A stretch of 64,000 nt of DNA from Lihuaxuella thermophila. Lineage in GTDB: Bacteria; Bacillota; Bacilli; Thermoactinomycetales; Thermoactinomycetaceae. This document shows, piece after piece, positions 17,286 through 26,604 of the stretch (position 1 is the first letter of the stretch; each line of letters starts with the position of its first letter). Under the pieces are notes generated by a model. That model saw nothing but the letters and a program-made list of their open reading frames with translations, was not told the DNA's origin and ran no database searches. The translations under genes were made by a program, and so were the position numbers. The stretch is from assembly GCF_900110165.1 (NCBI RefSeq), contig NZ_FOCQ01000003.1, positions 248,001 through 312,000 on the forward strand, read 5' to 3'.

Positions 17286-18248
17286 TTACTGTAAACATGT
17301 TAACCTCTGTCTGTAAACGGCGATCGTTCTTTTCAAGCCTTCTTCGAGGTCTACCGCCGGTTCCCAATCCAACAACTTTTTCGCTTTATCGATGACAGGA
17401 CGCCTCACTTTCGGATCATCCTGGGGAAGCGGGTGGAAAGTGATGTTGCTTTCAGATCCCGTCAGTCTTTTTACCATCCGGGCAACCTCGAGAATGGTGT
17501 ATTCTTTCGGGTTGCCGATATTGATGATTTCACCCGTCGCTTCATCTTTTTCCATCGCCAGCTCTAACGCGCGGATATTATCATCGATGTAACAGAAGGA
17601 ACGGGTCTGGGATCCGTCACCGTACACAGTGATATCCTGCCCGGTCAAGGCCTGGGTGACGAAGTTGGAAATCACCCTTCCATCATCATTGCGAAGTCCC
17701 GCCGAGTAAGTATTGAAGATCCGCACCACTTTCACCGGTACGTGAAAGCGGGTGAAGTATTCATAACAGAAAACTTCCCCCATTCTCTTCGCTTCGTCAT
17801 AGCAGGCCCGCGGGCCCCATGTGTTCACATTGCCGCGGTAGTCTTCCGGCTGGGGGTGTACCAGCGGATCACCGTAAGCTTCACTGGTGCTCGCGTACAA
17901 CAGCTTGGCATTGTTCTTTTTCGCAAGCTCCAGCATGTTTTGGGTCCCGATCGTATTGACGGCAATTGTCTCAAAAGGGGCCGCCTGATAAAACTTCGGC
18001 GACGCAGGGGATGCAAGATGGTAGATTTCCCGGACACCATCCAGTTCCATAAGTTCGAGAATGCGGGGATCCGCCACATCAAACTCGATAAAATGAAAGT
18101 TGGGATCACTGAGAAAGTCTTCGATATTGGTTCTTTTTCCGGTAGACAGGTTATCGATTCCGATCACTTGATGGCCTTGTCCCAGCAAGTCCCTGGTGAG
18201 ATGGGAACCAAGAAAGCCTGCTGCCCCTGTAACAACAATCTTTTTCAT
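17286..18248 (-). CDS. NAD-dependent UDP-glucuronate decarboxylase (UDP-xylose synthase type)
   Basis: This is a 320-residue extended SDR. Motifs are GAAGFLGSHL at the N-terminus, DNLSTGKRTNIEDF, IYHLASPASPKFYQ near 95, ASTSEAYGDPLVHPQPEDY near 120, and the catalytic YDEAKRMGE. The pattern ASPASP...YGDPLVHPQPEDY...CYDEAKR is that of UXS/UDP-glucuronate decarboxylase rather than plain 4-epimerases. With the adjacent ugd it predicts UDP-xylose formation. A 4-epimerase or a UDP-4-keto-pentose activity cannot be excluded from sequence alone. Confidence 0.85.
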   Translation of the reverse strand: MKKIVVTGAAGFLGSHLTRDLLGQGHQVIGIDNLSTGKRTNIEDFLSDPNFHFIEFDVADPRILELMELDGVREIYHLASPASPKFYQAAPFETIAVNTIGTQNMLELAKKNNAKLLYASTSEAYGDPLVHPQPEDYRGNVNTWGPRACYDEAKRMGEVFCYEYFTRFHVPVKVVRIFNTYSAGLRNDDGRVISNFVTQALTGQDITVYGDGSQTRSFCYIDDNIRALELAMEKDEATGEIINIGNPKEYTILEVARMVKRLTGSESNITFHPLPQDDPKVRRPVIDKAKKLLDWEPAVDLEEGLKRTIAVYRQRLTCLQ

Positions 18249-18266
18249 ACCATCACCCGTATCTGT

Positions 18267-19268
18267 TTAAACATGATGACGCTTGTCCACATATCCGTTC
18301 GGATGATTCCGGTGCCAGTTCCAAGCCGTCCGCACGATGTCTTCCAGATTGTGCGTCGGTTTCCATCCGAGTACCCGATGCATCTTTTCCGAGGACGCCA
18401 CCAATTTCGGTGGATCTCCTTCCCGGCGCGCTCCATATTCTACAGTTGCCTTCTTTCCTGTTACCTTTTCACACATGTCGATTACTTCTTTGACCGAGTA
18501 ACCGTGGCCGGTTCCCAGATTAAAGGCTTCATTTTTTACACGGTTGTCCAAAAGTGCACGCATAGCGTATATATGCGCCTCAACTAAATCTACCACATGG
18601 ATATAATCCCGGATGCAAGTTCCGTCAGGAGTAGGATAATCCGTGCCAAACACTGTAATCTTCTCCCTCAGGCCCAACAGATGTTGCAAAATCACAGGAA
18701 TTAGGTGGGTTTCCGGATCATGATCCTCTCCAATTTTTCCGGATTGATCCGCGCCTGCAGCATTAAAATAACGCAACGCGACGTATTCCAGCCCGTAAGC
18801 ATAGGAGAAATCCTGTAAGATCTGTTCGACCATCCACTTGCTTCTTCCATAAGGATTGATGGGATTGGCTGGTAACTCCTCTTGTATCACATCCTCCTCA
18901 GGCAATCCGTACACCGCCGCGGTTGAAGAAAATATCAATTTCTTCACGCCATGTTGAAGCATAACTGAAAGCAGCGTCAAGGTAGAAGCAACATTATTCT
19001 CGTAATACTTGAACGGATCGGTCACAGACTCGCCCACTTGGATATGGGCAGCAAAGTGCATCACTCCCTCAATGGGATATTTAGAGAATAAATGATCCAA
19101 GTCTGTCCGGCTGCCCAATTCTCCCTGTACGAAAACCGCCCGTGGATCTACCGCTTCCTGATGGCCGGTAGACAAATTATCGAACACAACAACCTGATAT
19201 CCTTGATCCAACAGCAATTTCACTGCGTGGCTGCCGATATAGCCAGCTCCTCCGATAACCAAGATCAC
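18267..19268 (-). CDS. galE: UDP-glucose 4-epimerase
   Basis: The 333-residue SDR interconverts UDP-glucose and UDP-galactose. Motifs: GGAGYIGSHAVKLLL, DNLSTGHQEAV, FSSTAAVYGLPEE, the catalytic YGRSK near 145, and LRYFNAAGAD near 167. The GTG start has GGGGGAG upstream. The gene lies within the exopolysaccharide operon, not in a Leloir cluster, so it probably supplies galactose for polymer synthesis. Confidence 0.95.
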   Translation of the reverse strand: MILVIGGAGYIGSHAVKLLLDQGYQVVVFDNLSTGHQEAVDPRAVFVQGELGSRTDLDHLFSKYPIEGVMHFAAHIQVGESVTDPFKYYENNVASTLTLLSVMLQHGVKKLIFSSTAAVYGLPEEDVIQEELPANPINPYGRSKWMVEQILQDFSYAYGLEYVALRYFNAAGADQSGKIGEDHDPETHLIPVILQHLLGLREKITVFGTDYPTPDGTCIRDYIHVVDLVEAHIYAMRALLDNRVKNEAFNLGTGHGYSVKEVIDMCEKVTGKKATVEYGARREGDPPKLVASSEKMHRVLGWKPTHNLEDIVRTAWNWHRNHPNGYVDKRHHV

Positions 19269-19290
19269 TTTGAACTCCCCCTAAAATGAG

Positions 19291-20052
19291 TTATTCCTGA
19301 CGGTGTGCCCTGTTCCCAACGAGTTCCTTGAGAAACAATCGCAAAATAAACCATGGTTCGATCAAGTATCGTCTCCAAAGCCGTTTAGGCTCACTAAATA
19401 ACCGGTAGAGCCATTCCAGCCCGACTTGGCCCATCCACCTCGGCGGAGTGGGCACAACACCCGCCACATAGTCCATACATGCTCCCGCAGGAAGAATGAC
19501 ATTTGCCGATATATCATTCAGATTTTCGAGAATCCATCTCTCTTGACGCGGCATTCCCATTCCAACCAGCAAAAGATGTGGGTTCACTCGGCGAATCTGT
19601 TCCAGAATGGATTGATTTTCGACGCTCTCGGGGGTGATATCAAAGTAACCGTGATGAGTGTGAATCTTCAATCCCGGAAACTCGGAGCTGAGCAATTCTG
19701 CTGCTTTCTCTCCGACACCGGGTTTGGAACCCAAAAAGAAGACTCGCCAATGGTTTTGGACCGCCTCTTTCATGAGCGGGCGAATCCAGTCCACATAGGT
19801 GACGCGGTGGCGACGTTCCAGCTGAAATCCGAGCCGTTGGCCCAAGAAAACGATGGGCATGCCATCGATATGCGCATACTTGGCCAGCTTATAAAATTCG
19901 CGCATTCGGGCATCGTGATGATAAATATAAAGGCTGTGCAGATTGTGGTTGGCAATGATCGCTTTTTCGTCGTTAGAAACGATTTTCCCGATAATCCGGT
20001 GGAGATCATCCATGGTTAGCGCATCAACAGAAACACCCAATATTTGAGGCAT
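19291..20052 (-). CDS. WecG/TagA/CpsF-family glycosyltransferase
   Basis: The 253-residue product has the GT26 family signatures HNLHSLYIYHHDARMREFY, HIDGMPIVFLGQ near 84 and LLVGMGMPRQERWI near 185. The family transfers N-acetylmannosamine, glucuronic acid or related sugars to a lipid-linked acceptor. A strong AGGAGGAAAAAG site precedes the ATG. It lies between GT4 and galE in the exopolysaccharide operon. The sugar transferred cannot be fixed from sequence; glucuronate is plausible given the ugd partner. Confidence 0.92.
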   Translation of the reverse strand: MPQILGVSVDALTMDDLHRIIGKIVSNDEKAIIANHNLHSLYIYHHDARMREFYKLAKYAHIDGMPIVFLGQRLGFQLERRHRVTYVDWIRPLMKEAVQNHWRVFFLGSKPGVGEKAAELLSSEFPGLKIHTHHGYFDITPESVENQSILEQIRRVNPHLLLVGMGMPRQERWILENLNDISANVILPAGACMDYVAGVVPTPPRWMGQVGLEWLYRLFSEPKRLWRRYLIEPWFILRLFLKELVGNRAHRQE

Positions 20053-20113
20053 TCACTTTTTCCTCCTGCTGTAAACAACGTCAATATCAGTGGCCTAGAT
20101 AGCTGACTGGGGA

Positions 20114-21202
20114 TCATAACGAACAATCAATATATTTATCCGCCATATCTTCTACCCGATACCGCTTCGCTCTCTCCTTTGCCTTTTTTCCCAACCTTTC
20201 GGCCAAGACTTGATCAGCCAGAACACGGTTGACAGCTTCAATAAAGCCGACGGTATCCTCAGGTGAAACGAGTATTGCGGCATGGACGCCTTCTTCGGCT
20301 CCCGTAACCTCTCTCGTCGCAGGAATATCACTTGCAATGATCGGCAAGCCTTGGTTCATGGCTTCAATCAATGCGATTCCCATGGCTTCATAGAGCGAAG
20401 GAAATATGAATATGTCCGCCATGTGTAAGATGTTGACCACATCTTCGGGAGCCACTTCCCCGATCAAATGGACCCGATCTTCACAGCCTAACTCCACCGA
20501 AAACTTTTTCAGGTCATCCCTCAATTCTCCGTCTCCTGCGATGACCAGATGAAAACCAGGCAGAAAAGGCATCATCTCAATTAATACGCGCTGATTCTTT
20601 GGTTTGGACAATCGGCCTACGTTCACCAACAGCGGAGCATTGCCGGGAATCGAGAAGCGTTCTCTCAATTCCTCACGATCCATGGTCGGCTGAGAGAAAG
20701 GAATCCCGTTATCGATCTGCATGACTTTTCTTATATATGATTTCGGATATCTCTTCAGAGATTCATATACAGCTCCTGAAACGACGATGTTACGGGTATA
20801 TACTCCCATCGAACCGATGATGCGGTCTAACAGAAGAGCCAACTTGGGATAGGATTCCACAGGGCTGTGCTGTACAGCGATTCGTCGTTTTACTCCCAAT
20901 AATAGAGCAAGGGACTGAACGATGACATTGGAGTAATGTGTATGAGAGATCAGCACTTGCGGTTTGGTTTTGATGATCATAACCGCTAAAGTGAAGAGGA
21001 TCTTACAAACATCAAATAAGTTCCCGGGCGGGTGGGAAAGAAACACTTTTGCCCAGGGAAGCGAAGCATAAGTGTCTCTTTTTTGATACAAAAACCAGAC
21101 CTCAGTCTCATGCCCCCGCTTCATCAACTGTTCAGCTAAGAGTACGGCTACACGTTGTGCCCCCCCTCCTTCCATTTGTGTCACCACTTGAACAACCTTC
21201 AT
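20114..21202 (-). CDS. GT4-family glycosyltransferase
   Basis: The 362-residue product starts at ATG 21202 (MKVVQVVTQMEGGGAQRVAV); the longer frame to 21352 has an arginine-rich non-protein-like lead and no ribosome binding site. The N-terminal GGGAQRVAVLLAEQL and C-terminal NVGRLSKPKNQRVLIEMM, VAPEDVVNILHMADIFIFPS and EAMGIALIEAMNQGLP with the EX7E motif define a retaining GT-B enzyme. It adds one sugar during assembly of the exopolysaccharide repeat. Confidence 0.93.
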   Translation of the reverse strand: MKVVQVVTQMEGGGAQRVAVLLAEQLMKRGHETEVWFLYQKRDTYASLPWAKVFLSHPPGNLFDVCKILFTLAVMIIKTKPQVLISHTHYSNVIVQSLALLLGVKRRIAVQHSPVESYPKLALLLDRIIGSMGVYTRNIVVSGAVYESLKRYPKSYIRKVMQIDNGIPFSQPTMDREELRERFSIPGNAPLLVNVGRLSKPKNQRVLIEMMPFLPGFHLVIAGDGELRDDLKKFSVELGCEDRVHLIGEVAPEDVVNILHMADIFIFPSLYEAMGIALIEAMNQGLPIIASDIPATREVTGAEEGVHAAILVSPEDTVGFIEAVNRVLADQVLAERLGKKAKERAKRYRVEDMADKYIDCSL

Positions 21203-21404
21203 ACTTTCACCCTTTTTATAAGAAAGTGTGTATGCCGCGAGATCGGCTTTCGGCATCTTTCCGGTTTCTCCTTCGATTGAGACTCCAACTCGATGTCGTT
21301 CAAACAAGTGGCCCGCTTTCCCTCTCCGCCGGGTACGCCCTCCCACATGCAACTACGTCCAATCACGGCTCGTGCAGGAGATGGCCCTTGTCAGTCCTGA
21401 TCGT

Positions 21405-22340
21405 TTATTTTGAATGAAGTTGAATCAAACTCCTCAATTTACGCCTGGTCTCCTGGGGTATGATCCAGATGCCGAAAAAGAGCAAAATATCGATCAAAGC
21501 CGGCTTTCCGTTCGAAATCGCTTCTCGGAAAATTTGATAAAGTCCTTTCCGGTCCCCTTCTCGTGCCGCTATGCTGCTTACTACAACCATTAAATAAGCA
21601 GCGTATGCACGGGGAGTGACGAGCGATTTATTCTGCTTAATCCACCGGGCGGAATACTCCCAGTTCCCTTGCCTGCTGATACTTTGCCTTCCGTCTTCGA
21701 CATACCATACAGCAAGCACTTCTTCACAATACTCAAATCCAACTCCTTCATGTAACGCCGCTCTTAAAATCCAATCCCAATCCTGATTTCTTTTTAAATC
21801 TTTTTGGAAAGGCACTTGAAGCATCAAATCACGCGGGACAAACAACATGGTTGATATAATCAACCCTTCTCCTTGAAACAGTGTTTGGCGGGCCATCAGA
21901 TATTCAGAGATATGTTCATTTTCTTTCATGCCCCGTCTCGGCCAGATATAATCGCCGCGCGGCGTTCTGCCGAATAATTGACAGTACACGACAGGATACC
22001 GATAGGATGATTGCCTGGCCGCCTGATACTGAACCTCCAATTTTCGAGGCAACCATTCGTCATCATCATCTAAGAGCGCGATCCATTCCCCCCGGGCATG
22101 GCGCACCCCCACATTCCGCGCTTCAGCACCGCCTAGAGAATGTTCGTTGATGATGGTCTTTAAACGCGGGTCAGGAATTTCCCCAAGTATTTTCTCTGTC
22201 TCTTCATCACGTCCGTCAACGACTACCACAATCTCAAAATCTTGAAAAGTCTGAGCCAGTACACTTTCGATCGCCCTCTTCAAAAGAAGGGCCCGGCCCC
22301 TTGTGGGAATCACGACACTGACAATAGGAGTTTTGTTCAT
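21405..22340 (-). CDS. GT2-family glycosyltransferase
   Basis: The 311-residue GT-A fold begins VSVVIPTRGRALLLKRAIES. The nucleotide-sugar metal motif is LLDDDDEWLPRKLE near residue 95, and RNQDWDWILRAAL lies near 185. An inverting transferase in repeat-unit assembly is expected. The C-terminal 60 residues are hydrophobic (PALIDILLFFGIWIIP), which may attach it to the membrane. A 200-bp spacer separates it from the GT4 gene, longer than elsewhere in the operon. Confidence 0.92.
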   Translation of the reverse strand: MNKTPIVSVVIPTRGRALLLKRAIESVLAQTFQDFEIVVVVDGRDEETEKILGEIPDPRLKTIINEHSLGGAEARNVGVRHARGEWIALLDDDDEWLPRKLEVQYQAARQSSYRYPVVYCQLFGRTPRGDYIWPRRGMKENEHISEYLMARQTLFQGEGLIISTMLFVPRDLMLQVPFQKDLKRNQDWDWILRAALHEGVGFEYCEEVLAVWYVEDGRQSISRQGNWEYSARWIKQNKSLVTPRAYAAYLMVVVSSIAAREGDRKGLYQIFREAISNGKPALIDILLFFGIWIIPQETRRKLRSLIQLHSK

Positions 22341-22403
22341 AGAAAAACCGTCCTTTTGCCTGATTTCGGATTAAACTTGCATCAAAATCATCACCACAAA
22401 TAG

Positions 22404-23696
22404 TTACGCACTTTTACACGTTCCCGTCTTTAAAACTCCTGATCCAGTATCTCTTCGATCCTGGCTTTGCCCTCTCTGATAGATCCGGTTATGAACATAA
22501 TGTACGGTTGCTGTATAGATCAACCAATAAGCAGAACCGTTTAAACTTAAAATACAGCTTTCCGAAATATTGACCAAAATCATAAATGTCAAGAATACCA
22601 GCGGCCACAATCCTTCCGATGTTGGAGTGGAACGCAAAAACTGTACCGCCATTTTTATATTCCTGATATATCCAAGCACAAAGAGAAGGAGTCCCAGTAA
22701 GCCCAATTCCAGCCAAGTGTCCAGATACCCGTTATGCGCATGCGGGGGGTCCCAATTGACCGTCAGCCAAACCTGTGCAGACGGGCCATCATAGCCCAGC
22801 CAAAATGCACCATACCCGTATCCAAGTAAGGACCGTTCCTGGATCATTGAAAAAACTGTCTCCCACAGCTGAGTCCGGCCAGTGAGGGTAATATCTTTTC
22901 CCAATGTGGTAAACACGGTTTCAGCATTGCTGACAAACCATGCCAGTGCTCCCCCGGCAATGATCAGGGTAAAGATGAAGAACGGGATGATTATAAGCAA
23001 ATGCAGGCGCAAAGCTTTAAATAAAGGCTGCAAGACCAGGAGCGTCAGAATCACGACCAAGGCAGTTGTGGAAGTTGAGAGTAAGACAAGCAAAACGGAT
23101 AGCGTAAATCCTATGAGAGAAACCCGCCGGTATTTCGTAAACGTTTGCCCAAAGAGAAGAAAGAGGATGGCACATAACGCCATCATGCGCCCCAGATGGT
23201 TCTTATGTCCGTAAATCCCTTTCCAAGCCCCGACATGAAATTCCGAGTCTATTCCGGTTTGTGGAAGCAGCAACCCGTATATCAGGCTGATTGCGGCTGC
23301 GATGCCCAATGCCCAGGCGAAAAGGCACAGCAATTCCTTCAATTCGTATCGGCTGCCGAGATAAATTCCAAACAGGGTGATAATCAGCAGCGTCAGGCCC
23401 CGACTGAAGGTAACGGCTGCATAGTCAGACCAAAAGACCGAAATAAGACCAAGGCCTGCGAGGAGTAGGATAAAGATATCTTTTCGGGCCTTGGCAATCG
23501 ATTTTCTCCAATGAAAGAGGATCAAAAAAACGGTAATGCCATAGATGGAAGACCAAATAAAATTTAACACGGGCGCCTGCCAAAACTCTTCTGTGCTCCA
23601 TACCAGCGGAAGGGGAGATCGGGTATAAAAAAAGATTGCCGCAACAATAAAGATCTTCTCTAAGATGGATGGAATTTCTTTTACTTTAACTCTCAA
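22404..23696 (-). CDS. O-antigen ligase / polysaccharide polymerase-like membrane protein
   Basis: The 430-residue product starts at TTG 23696, since AGGAGG lies just upstream and the longer frame to 23774 would overlap the flippase gene by 89 bp. About ten to twelve hydrophobic segments are seen (for example IFVAAGI-type helices, LLLAGLGLISVFWSDYAAV, LSVLLVLLSTSTTALVVILT). A large loop contains GRTQLWETVFSMIQERSLLG and DPPHAHNGYLDTWLELGLLG. The HAHN motif is characteristic of the Wzy/WaaL family. In the operon it probably polymerises the repeat units. It overlaps the flippase stop by 11 bp. Confidence 0.9.
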   Translation of the reverse strand: MRVKVKEIPSILEKIFIVAAIFFYTRSPLPLVWSTEEFWQAPVLNFIWSSIYGITVFLILFHWRKSIAKARKDIFILLLAGLGLISVFWSDYAAVTFSRGLTLLIITLFGIYLGSRYELKELLCLFAWALGIAAAISLIYGLLLPQTGIDSEFHVGAWKGIYGHKNHLGRMMALCAILFLLFGQTFTKYRRVSLIGFTLSVLLVLLSTSTTALVVILTLLVLQPLFKALRLHLLIIIPFFIFTLIIAGGALAWFVSNAETVFTTLGKDITLTGRTQLWETVFSMIQERSLLGYGYGAFWLGYDGPSAQVWLTVNWDPPHAHNGYLDTWLELGLLGLLLFVLGYIRNIKMAVQFLRSTPTSEGLWPLVFLTFMILVNISESCILSLNGSAYWLIYTATVHYVHNRIYQRGQSQDRRDTGSGVLKTGTCKSA

Positions 23697-24978
23697 CTTT
23701 AACCTCCTGAGCCGCAAGCAAGCGGGTAGGTTTTTTGTAAAGATACCAAGCCGCCCCCCAGAGTCCGACTGCAAGCAAGGTCTCGGACGCCAAACTTGCG
23801 ATGGCCGCCCCTTTCCAAGAGTAAACTGGAATAAGCAAAATATTGAGCAGTATGCTCAACAAAGCGACACCCACTTGAATGGCGCTTCGAAGTCCCTGAT
23901 AACCGGCACCTGTGAGTGAATTGGCAGCAAACACGTTCACAGATTTTAAAAAAGGAATCAGGGCTAACCAACGAATGGCTTCGACGGCTGTTTGATAATC
24001 ATCACCCAAGACAAAGGGAAGAATCGGAGCGGTAAAATAGATTCCCAATCCGACCAGCAAACCATATCCACCCGCTGCCGGCAACAGCCGCTTGGCAAAG
24101 TGAAGGCTTCCTCTTATACCTGTTGCCCCTTGTTGGAAAAACTTCGCAAAAGAGGCGTATACCAAAGACAGCACAGGAGTAAAAGAGACCTCCACAATCC
24201 GGAAAGCCGCAGCGTAAATTCCCGCCGCTTCCAATGTGGACAAACGGGCCAGCAACGTTTTATCTATGCTGTTATAAATACTCTGTGCCGAAAAGCTGAT
24301 CGAGAAATAGAAGCCTTCGATCATCTCGCTGCTCAATCCGGCCGCCTTCCACTTCGGAAGCCCCAGCTTTATACATACATAGATCACTGCCACGACGGCA
24401 CTGACGACAGTGCTTAACAGATAAAGCCATCCCCAATACACCGGTGACGGAGTATTGCTGAAGATAACCAGGCTGAACGCGGCAAACAGTCTTGAAACAC
24501 TCAGTAATACTTGCAGCTGTGTGTATCTTGCCATCTGTTGGAAAGCCTGAAAGGATTGAGAGCAAATATCTAAAACTCTCGCAAACAACAGGTCTGACAG
24601 AGCAATCGTAAGAGTCAACGCTACCGGGATGGAAGCTGGCAATATAAAATGAGAAATAGATAAAACCAAGACAGTGAAAAGACACCCGGACAACATCGTG
24701 ACCACTAAAGCGTTGCCCCAATAATGCCTGAACACACCAGAATCTCTGGCCACATTTTTAATGAGGAGAAATCCGGTCCCCAAGCCGGAAAAAGGAGCGA
24801 GAATTGCGACAAGGGAAACGACTCCGATAAAGGCCCCGTACCCTGCATTTCCCAGACAGCGGGCGATGATGACAAAATAGATGGCTTGTATTCCAATGCG
24901 CGCTCCCTGTCCAAGCAAAGTCCACCATGTATTTCGGACCAACCCGCTGTTTTTCATCTTACCTAGCATTCTAGTCAC
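23686..24978 (-). CDS. Oligosaccharide flippase (Wzx/MATE-like)
   Basis: The 430-residue membrane protein has about 12-14 transmembrane helices. It begins KNSGLVRNTWWTLLGQGARI, the typical N-terminus of polysaccharide export flippases, and includes FYFSISFSAQSIYNSIDKTLL near 230. It should translocate the undecaprenyl-linked repeat unit. It is followed by the polymerase-like gene and preceded by the initiating sugar transferase, a usual Wzx/Wzy arrangement. Confidence 0.92.
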   Translation of the reverse strand: MTRMLGKMKNSGLVRNTWWTLLGQGARIGIQAIYFVIIARCLGNAGYGAFIGVVSLVAILAPFSGLGTGFLLIKNVARDSGVFRHYWGNALVVTMLSGCLFTVLVLSISHFILPASIPVALTLTIALSDLLFARVLDICSQSFQAFQQMARYTQLQVLLSVSRLFAAFSLVIFSNTPSPVYWGWLYLLSTVVSAVVAVIYVCIKLGLPKWKAAGLSSEMIEGFYFSISFSAQSIYNSIDKTLLARLSTLEAAGIYAAAFRIVEVSFTPVLSLVYASFAKFFQQGATGIRGSLHFAKRLLPAAGGYGLLVGLGIYFTAPILPFVLGDDYQTAVEAIRWLALIPFLKSVNVFAANSLTGAGYQGLRSAIQVGVALLSILLNILLIPVYSWKGAAIASLASETLLAVGLWGAAWYLYKKPTRLLAAQEVKVES

Positions 24979-24998
24979 ATCCGGCTATGAAGGTAAAT

Positions 24999-25679
24999 TT
25001 ATGATGATAAAAACACAAATGAAAGAAACCCAATGCTAAATGTATTGCTCCTGACCATGACCATCACTGTTTTCAACAGGATTTTCAAATCGTTGCGGAA
25101 AGATACATTTTCGATATAGGTAAAGTCATATTGCAAGTTTTCATGAATCGGTTTGGTCCGGTCCATGCTGATTTGCCACAAACCCGTAATGCCGGGTTTT
25201 ACTAAAAACCGTTGCTTTTCATAGTTTGTGTAATACTGTTCGACAATCATCTTCTGTTCGGGACGGGGTCCTACTAAACTCATCTCCCCTTTTAATATGT
25301 TCATTAATTGCGGCAATTCATCTAAACTGGTTTTTCTCAGGACCCTCCCTATTCTCGTAATCCTGGGATCATCCTCGCTTTCCGGAGATCTTCCCTGGCT
25401 GGGTGCATCCACATACATGGTGCGAAACTTATAGATGAAAAACTCTTTTCCGCCTTTCCCGATTCGGGGTTGCTTAAATATTACGGGCCCTCGGGAGTCC
25501 AGCTTGATCAAGAGAGCGATTGCGCCCAAAAGAGGGGAGAGCAAAATGAGGAGAAACGCAGCAATCACAATATCAAACAATGGTTTGATATTGTGATATA
25601 TGGGCGATTTACTCTCTCGGTTGTCAATCCCGCATATGCTTGATTCTGAATCAGCCCCATACGCATGCGCCTCCGTCAA
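24999..25679 (-). CDS. Initiating undecaprenyl-phosphate sugar phosphotransferase
   Basis: The 226-residue bacterial sugar transferase has one N-terminal membrane segment (LFDIVIAAFLLILLSPLLGA). The catalytic core contains RGPVIFKQPRIGKGG, FIYKFRTM, KTSLDELPQLMNIL and MSLVGPRPEQ. It resembles EpsL/TuaA/WcaJ C-terminal domains and should load the first sugar-1-phosphate onto the lipid carrier. The TTG start overlaps the galU stop by four bases. The C-terminus ends with an unusual hydrophobic tail (SIGFLSFVFLSS). Confidence 0.93.
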   Translation of the reverse strand: MTEAHAYGADSESSICGIDNRESKSPIYHNIKPLFDIVIAAFLLILLSPLLGAIALLIKLDSRGPVIFKQPRIGKGGKEFFIYKFRTMYVDAPSQGRSPESEDDPRITRIGRVLRKTSLDELPQLMNILKGEMSLVGPRPEQKMIVEQYYTNYEKQRFLVKPGITGLWQISMDRTKPIHENLQYDFTYIENVSFRNDLKILLKTVMVMVRSNTFSIGFLSFVFLSS

Positions 25680-26569
25680 CGATTGATATTTTGAAGTGAG
25701 TTTTCTTTCGCAAAGTTTGCCAAATATTGACTAAAGCTTTCGTTCAACTCTTCATTTCTAAGGGCAAACTCGATATTGGCTTCTAAAAAGCCCAATTTGC
25801 TTCCAACATCGTACACTTTGCCTTCCAGCATATAGCTGAACATGGCTTCTTGTTGAACAAGGATCTGCAACGCATCCGTCAATTGAATCTCTCCGCCAAC
25901 CCCTCTTTGGGTATTTTCCAGGATTTGAAAGATCTTCGGTTCTAAAATATAACGTCCCATGATCGCCAAATTAGACGGAGGGTTCTTCTTTGGCTTTTCC
26001 ACCAGGTTTTTGATTCGATTCACCCGCAGATTAATCTGTTCTCCCTCAATCACGCCATACTTGTCCACATCTTCCCAGGCAACAGGCTGAACACCAATGA
26101 TACTGGCTTGTTTCTCCTCATAGAGACGGATCATTTGCTTTAAACAAGGAGTTTCGCTGTAGCAAACCATGTCTCCCAATAAGACGGCAAAGGGCTCATT
26201 TCCAATTAATTGACGGGCACACCAGATGGCATGTCCCAGTCCCAATGCTTCCTTTTGTCTCACATAATAAATATCTGCCAGATTGGTAATGCCTTCGACA
26301 AGTTTATATAACTCTTGTTTATTTTTTTCTACCAAATTGAACTCCAGTTCAATGTTTTTATCAAAATGGTCTTCGATCGCGTGTTTGTTGCGGCCGGTAA
26401 TGATGATAATTTCTTCAATTCCGGACTGGACCGCTTCTTCCACAATGTATTGAATCGTCGGCTTATCCACGATGGGAAGCATTTCTTTCGGCATGGCCTT
26501 TGTGGCCGGCAGAAACCTTGTCCCCAATCCGGCTGCCGGAATGACCGCTTTTTTGACTGTTCTCTGCAT
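25676..26569 (-). CDS. galU: UTP-glucose-1-phosphate uridylyltransferase
   Basis: The 297-residue enzyme forms UDP-glucose. The start is ATG 26569 (MQRTVKKAVIPAAGLGTRFL), because a GGGGTGGG site precedes it and the longer frame overlaps cpsB. Motifs are GLGTRFLPATKAMPKEMLPI, EEIIIITGRNKHAIEDHFD, GLGHAIWCA near 108, LLGDMVC and VEKPKKNPPSN. It feeds Ugd, GalE and the decarboxylase within the same operon. Confidence 0.96.
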   Translation of the reverse strand: MQRTVKKAVIPAAGLGTRFLPATKAMPKEMLPIVDKPTIQYIVEEAVQSGIEEIIIITGRNKHAIEDHFDKNIELEFNLVEKNKQELYKLVEGITNLADIYYVRQKEALGLGHAIWCARQLIGNEPFAVLLGDMVCYSETPCLKQMIRLYEEKQASIIGVQPVAWEDVDKYGVIEGEQINLRVNRIKNLVEKPKKNPPSNLAIMGRYILEPKIFQILENTQRGVGGEIQLTDALQILVQQEAMFSYMLEGKVYDVGSKLGFLEANIEFALRNEELNESFSQYLANFAKENSLQNINR

Positions 26570-26604
26570 GAATGATCCCACCCCTGAAAGATCTCTGAAG
26601 ATAT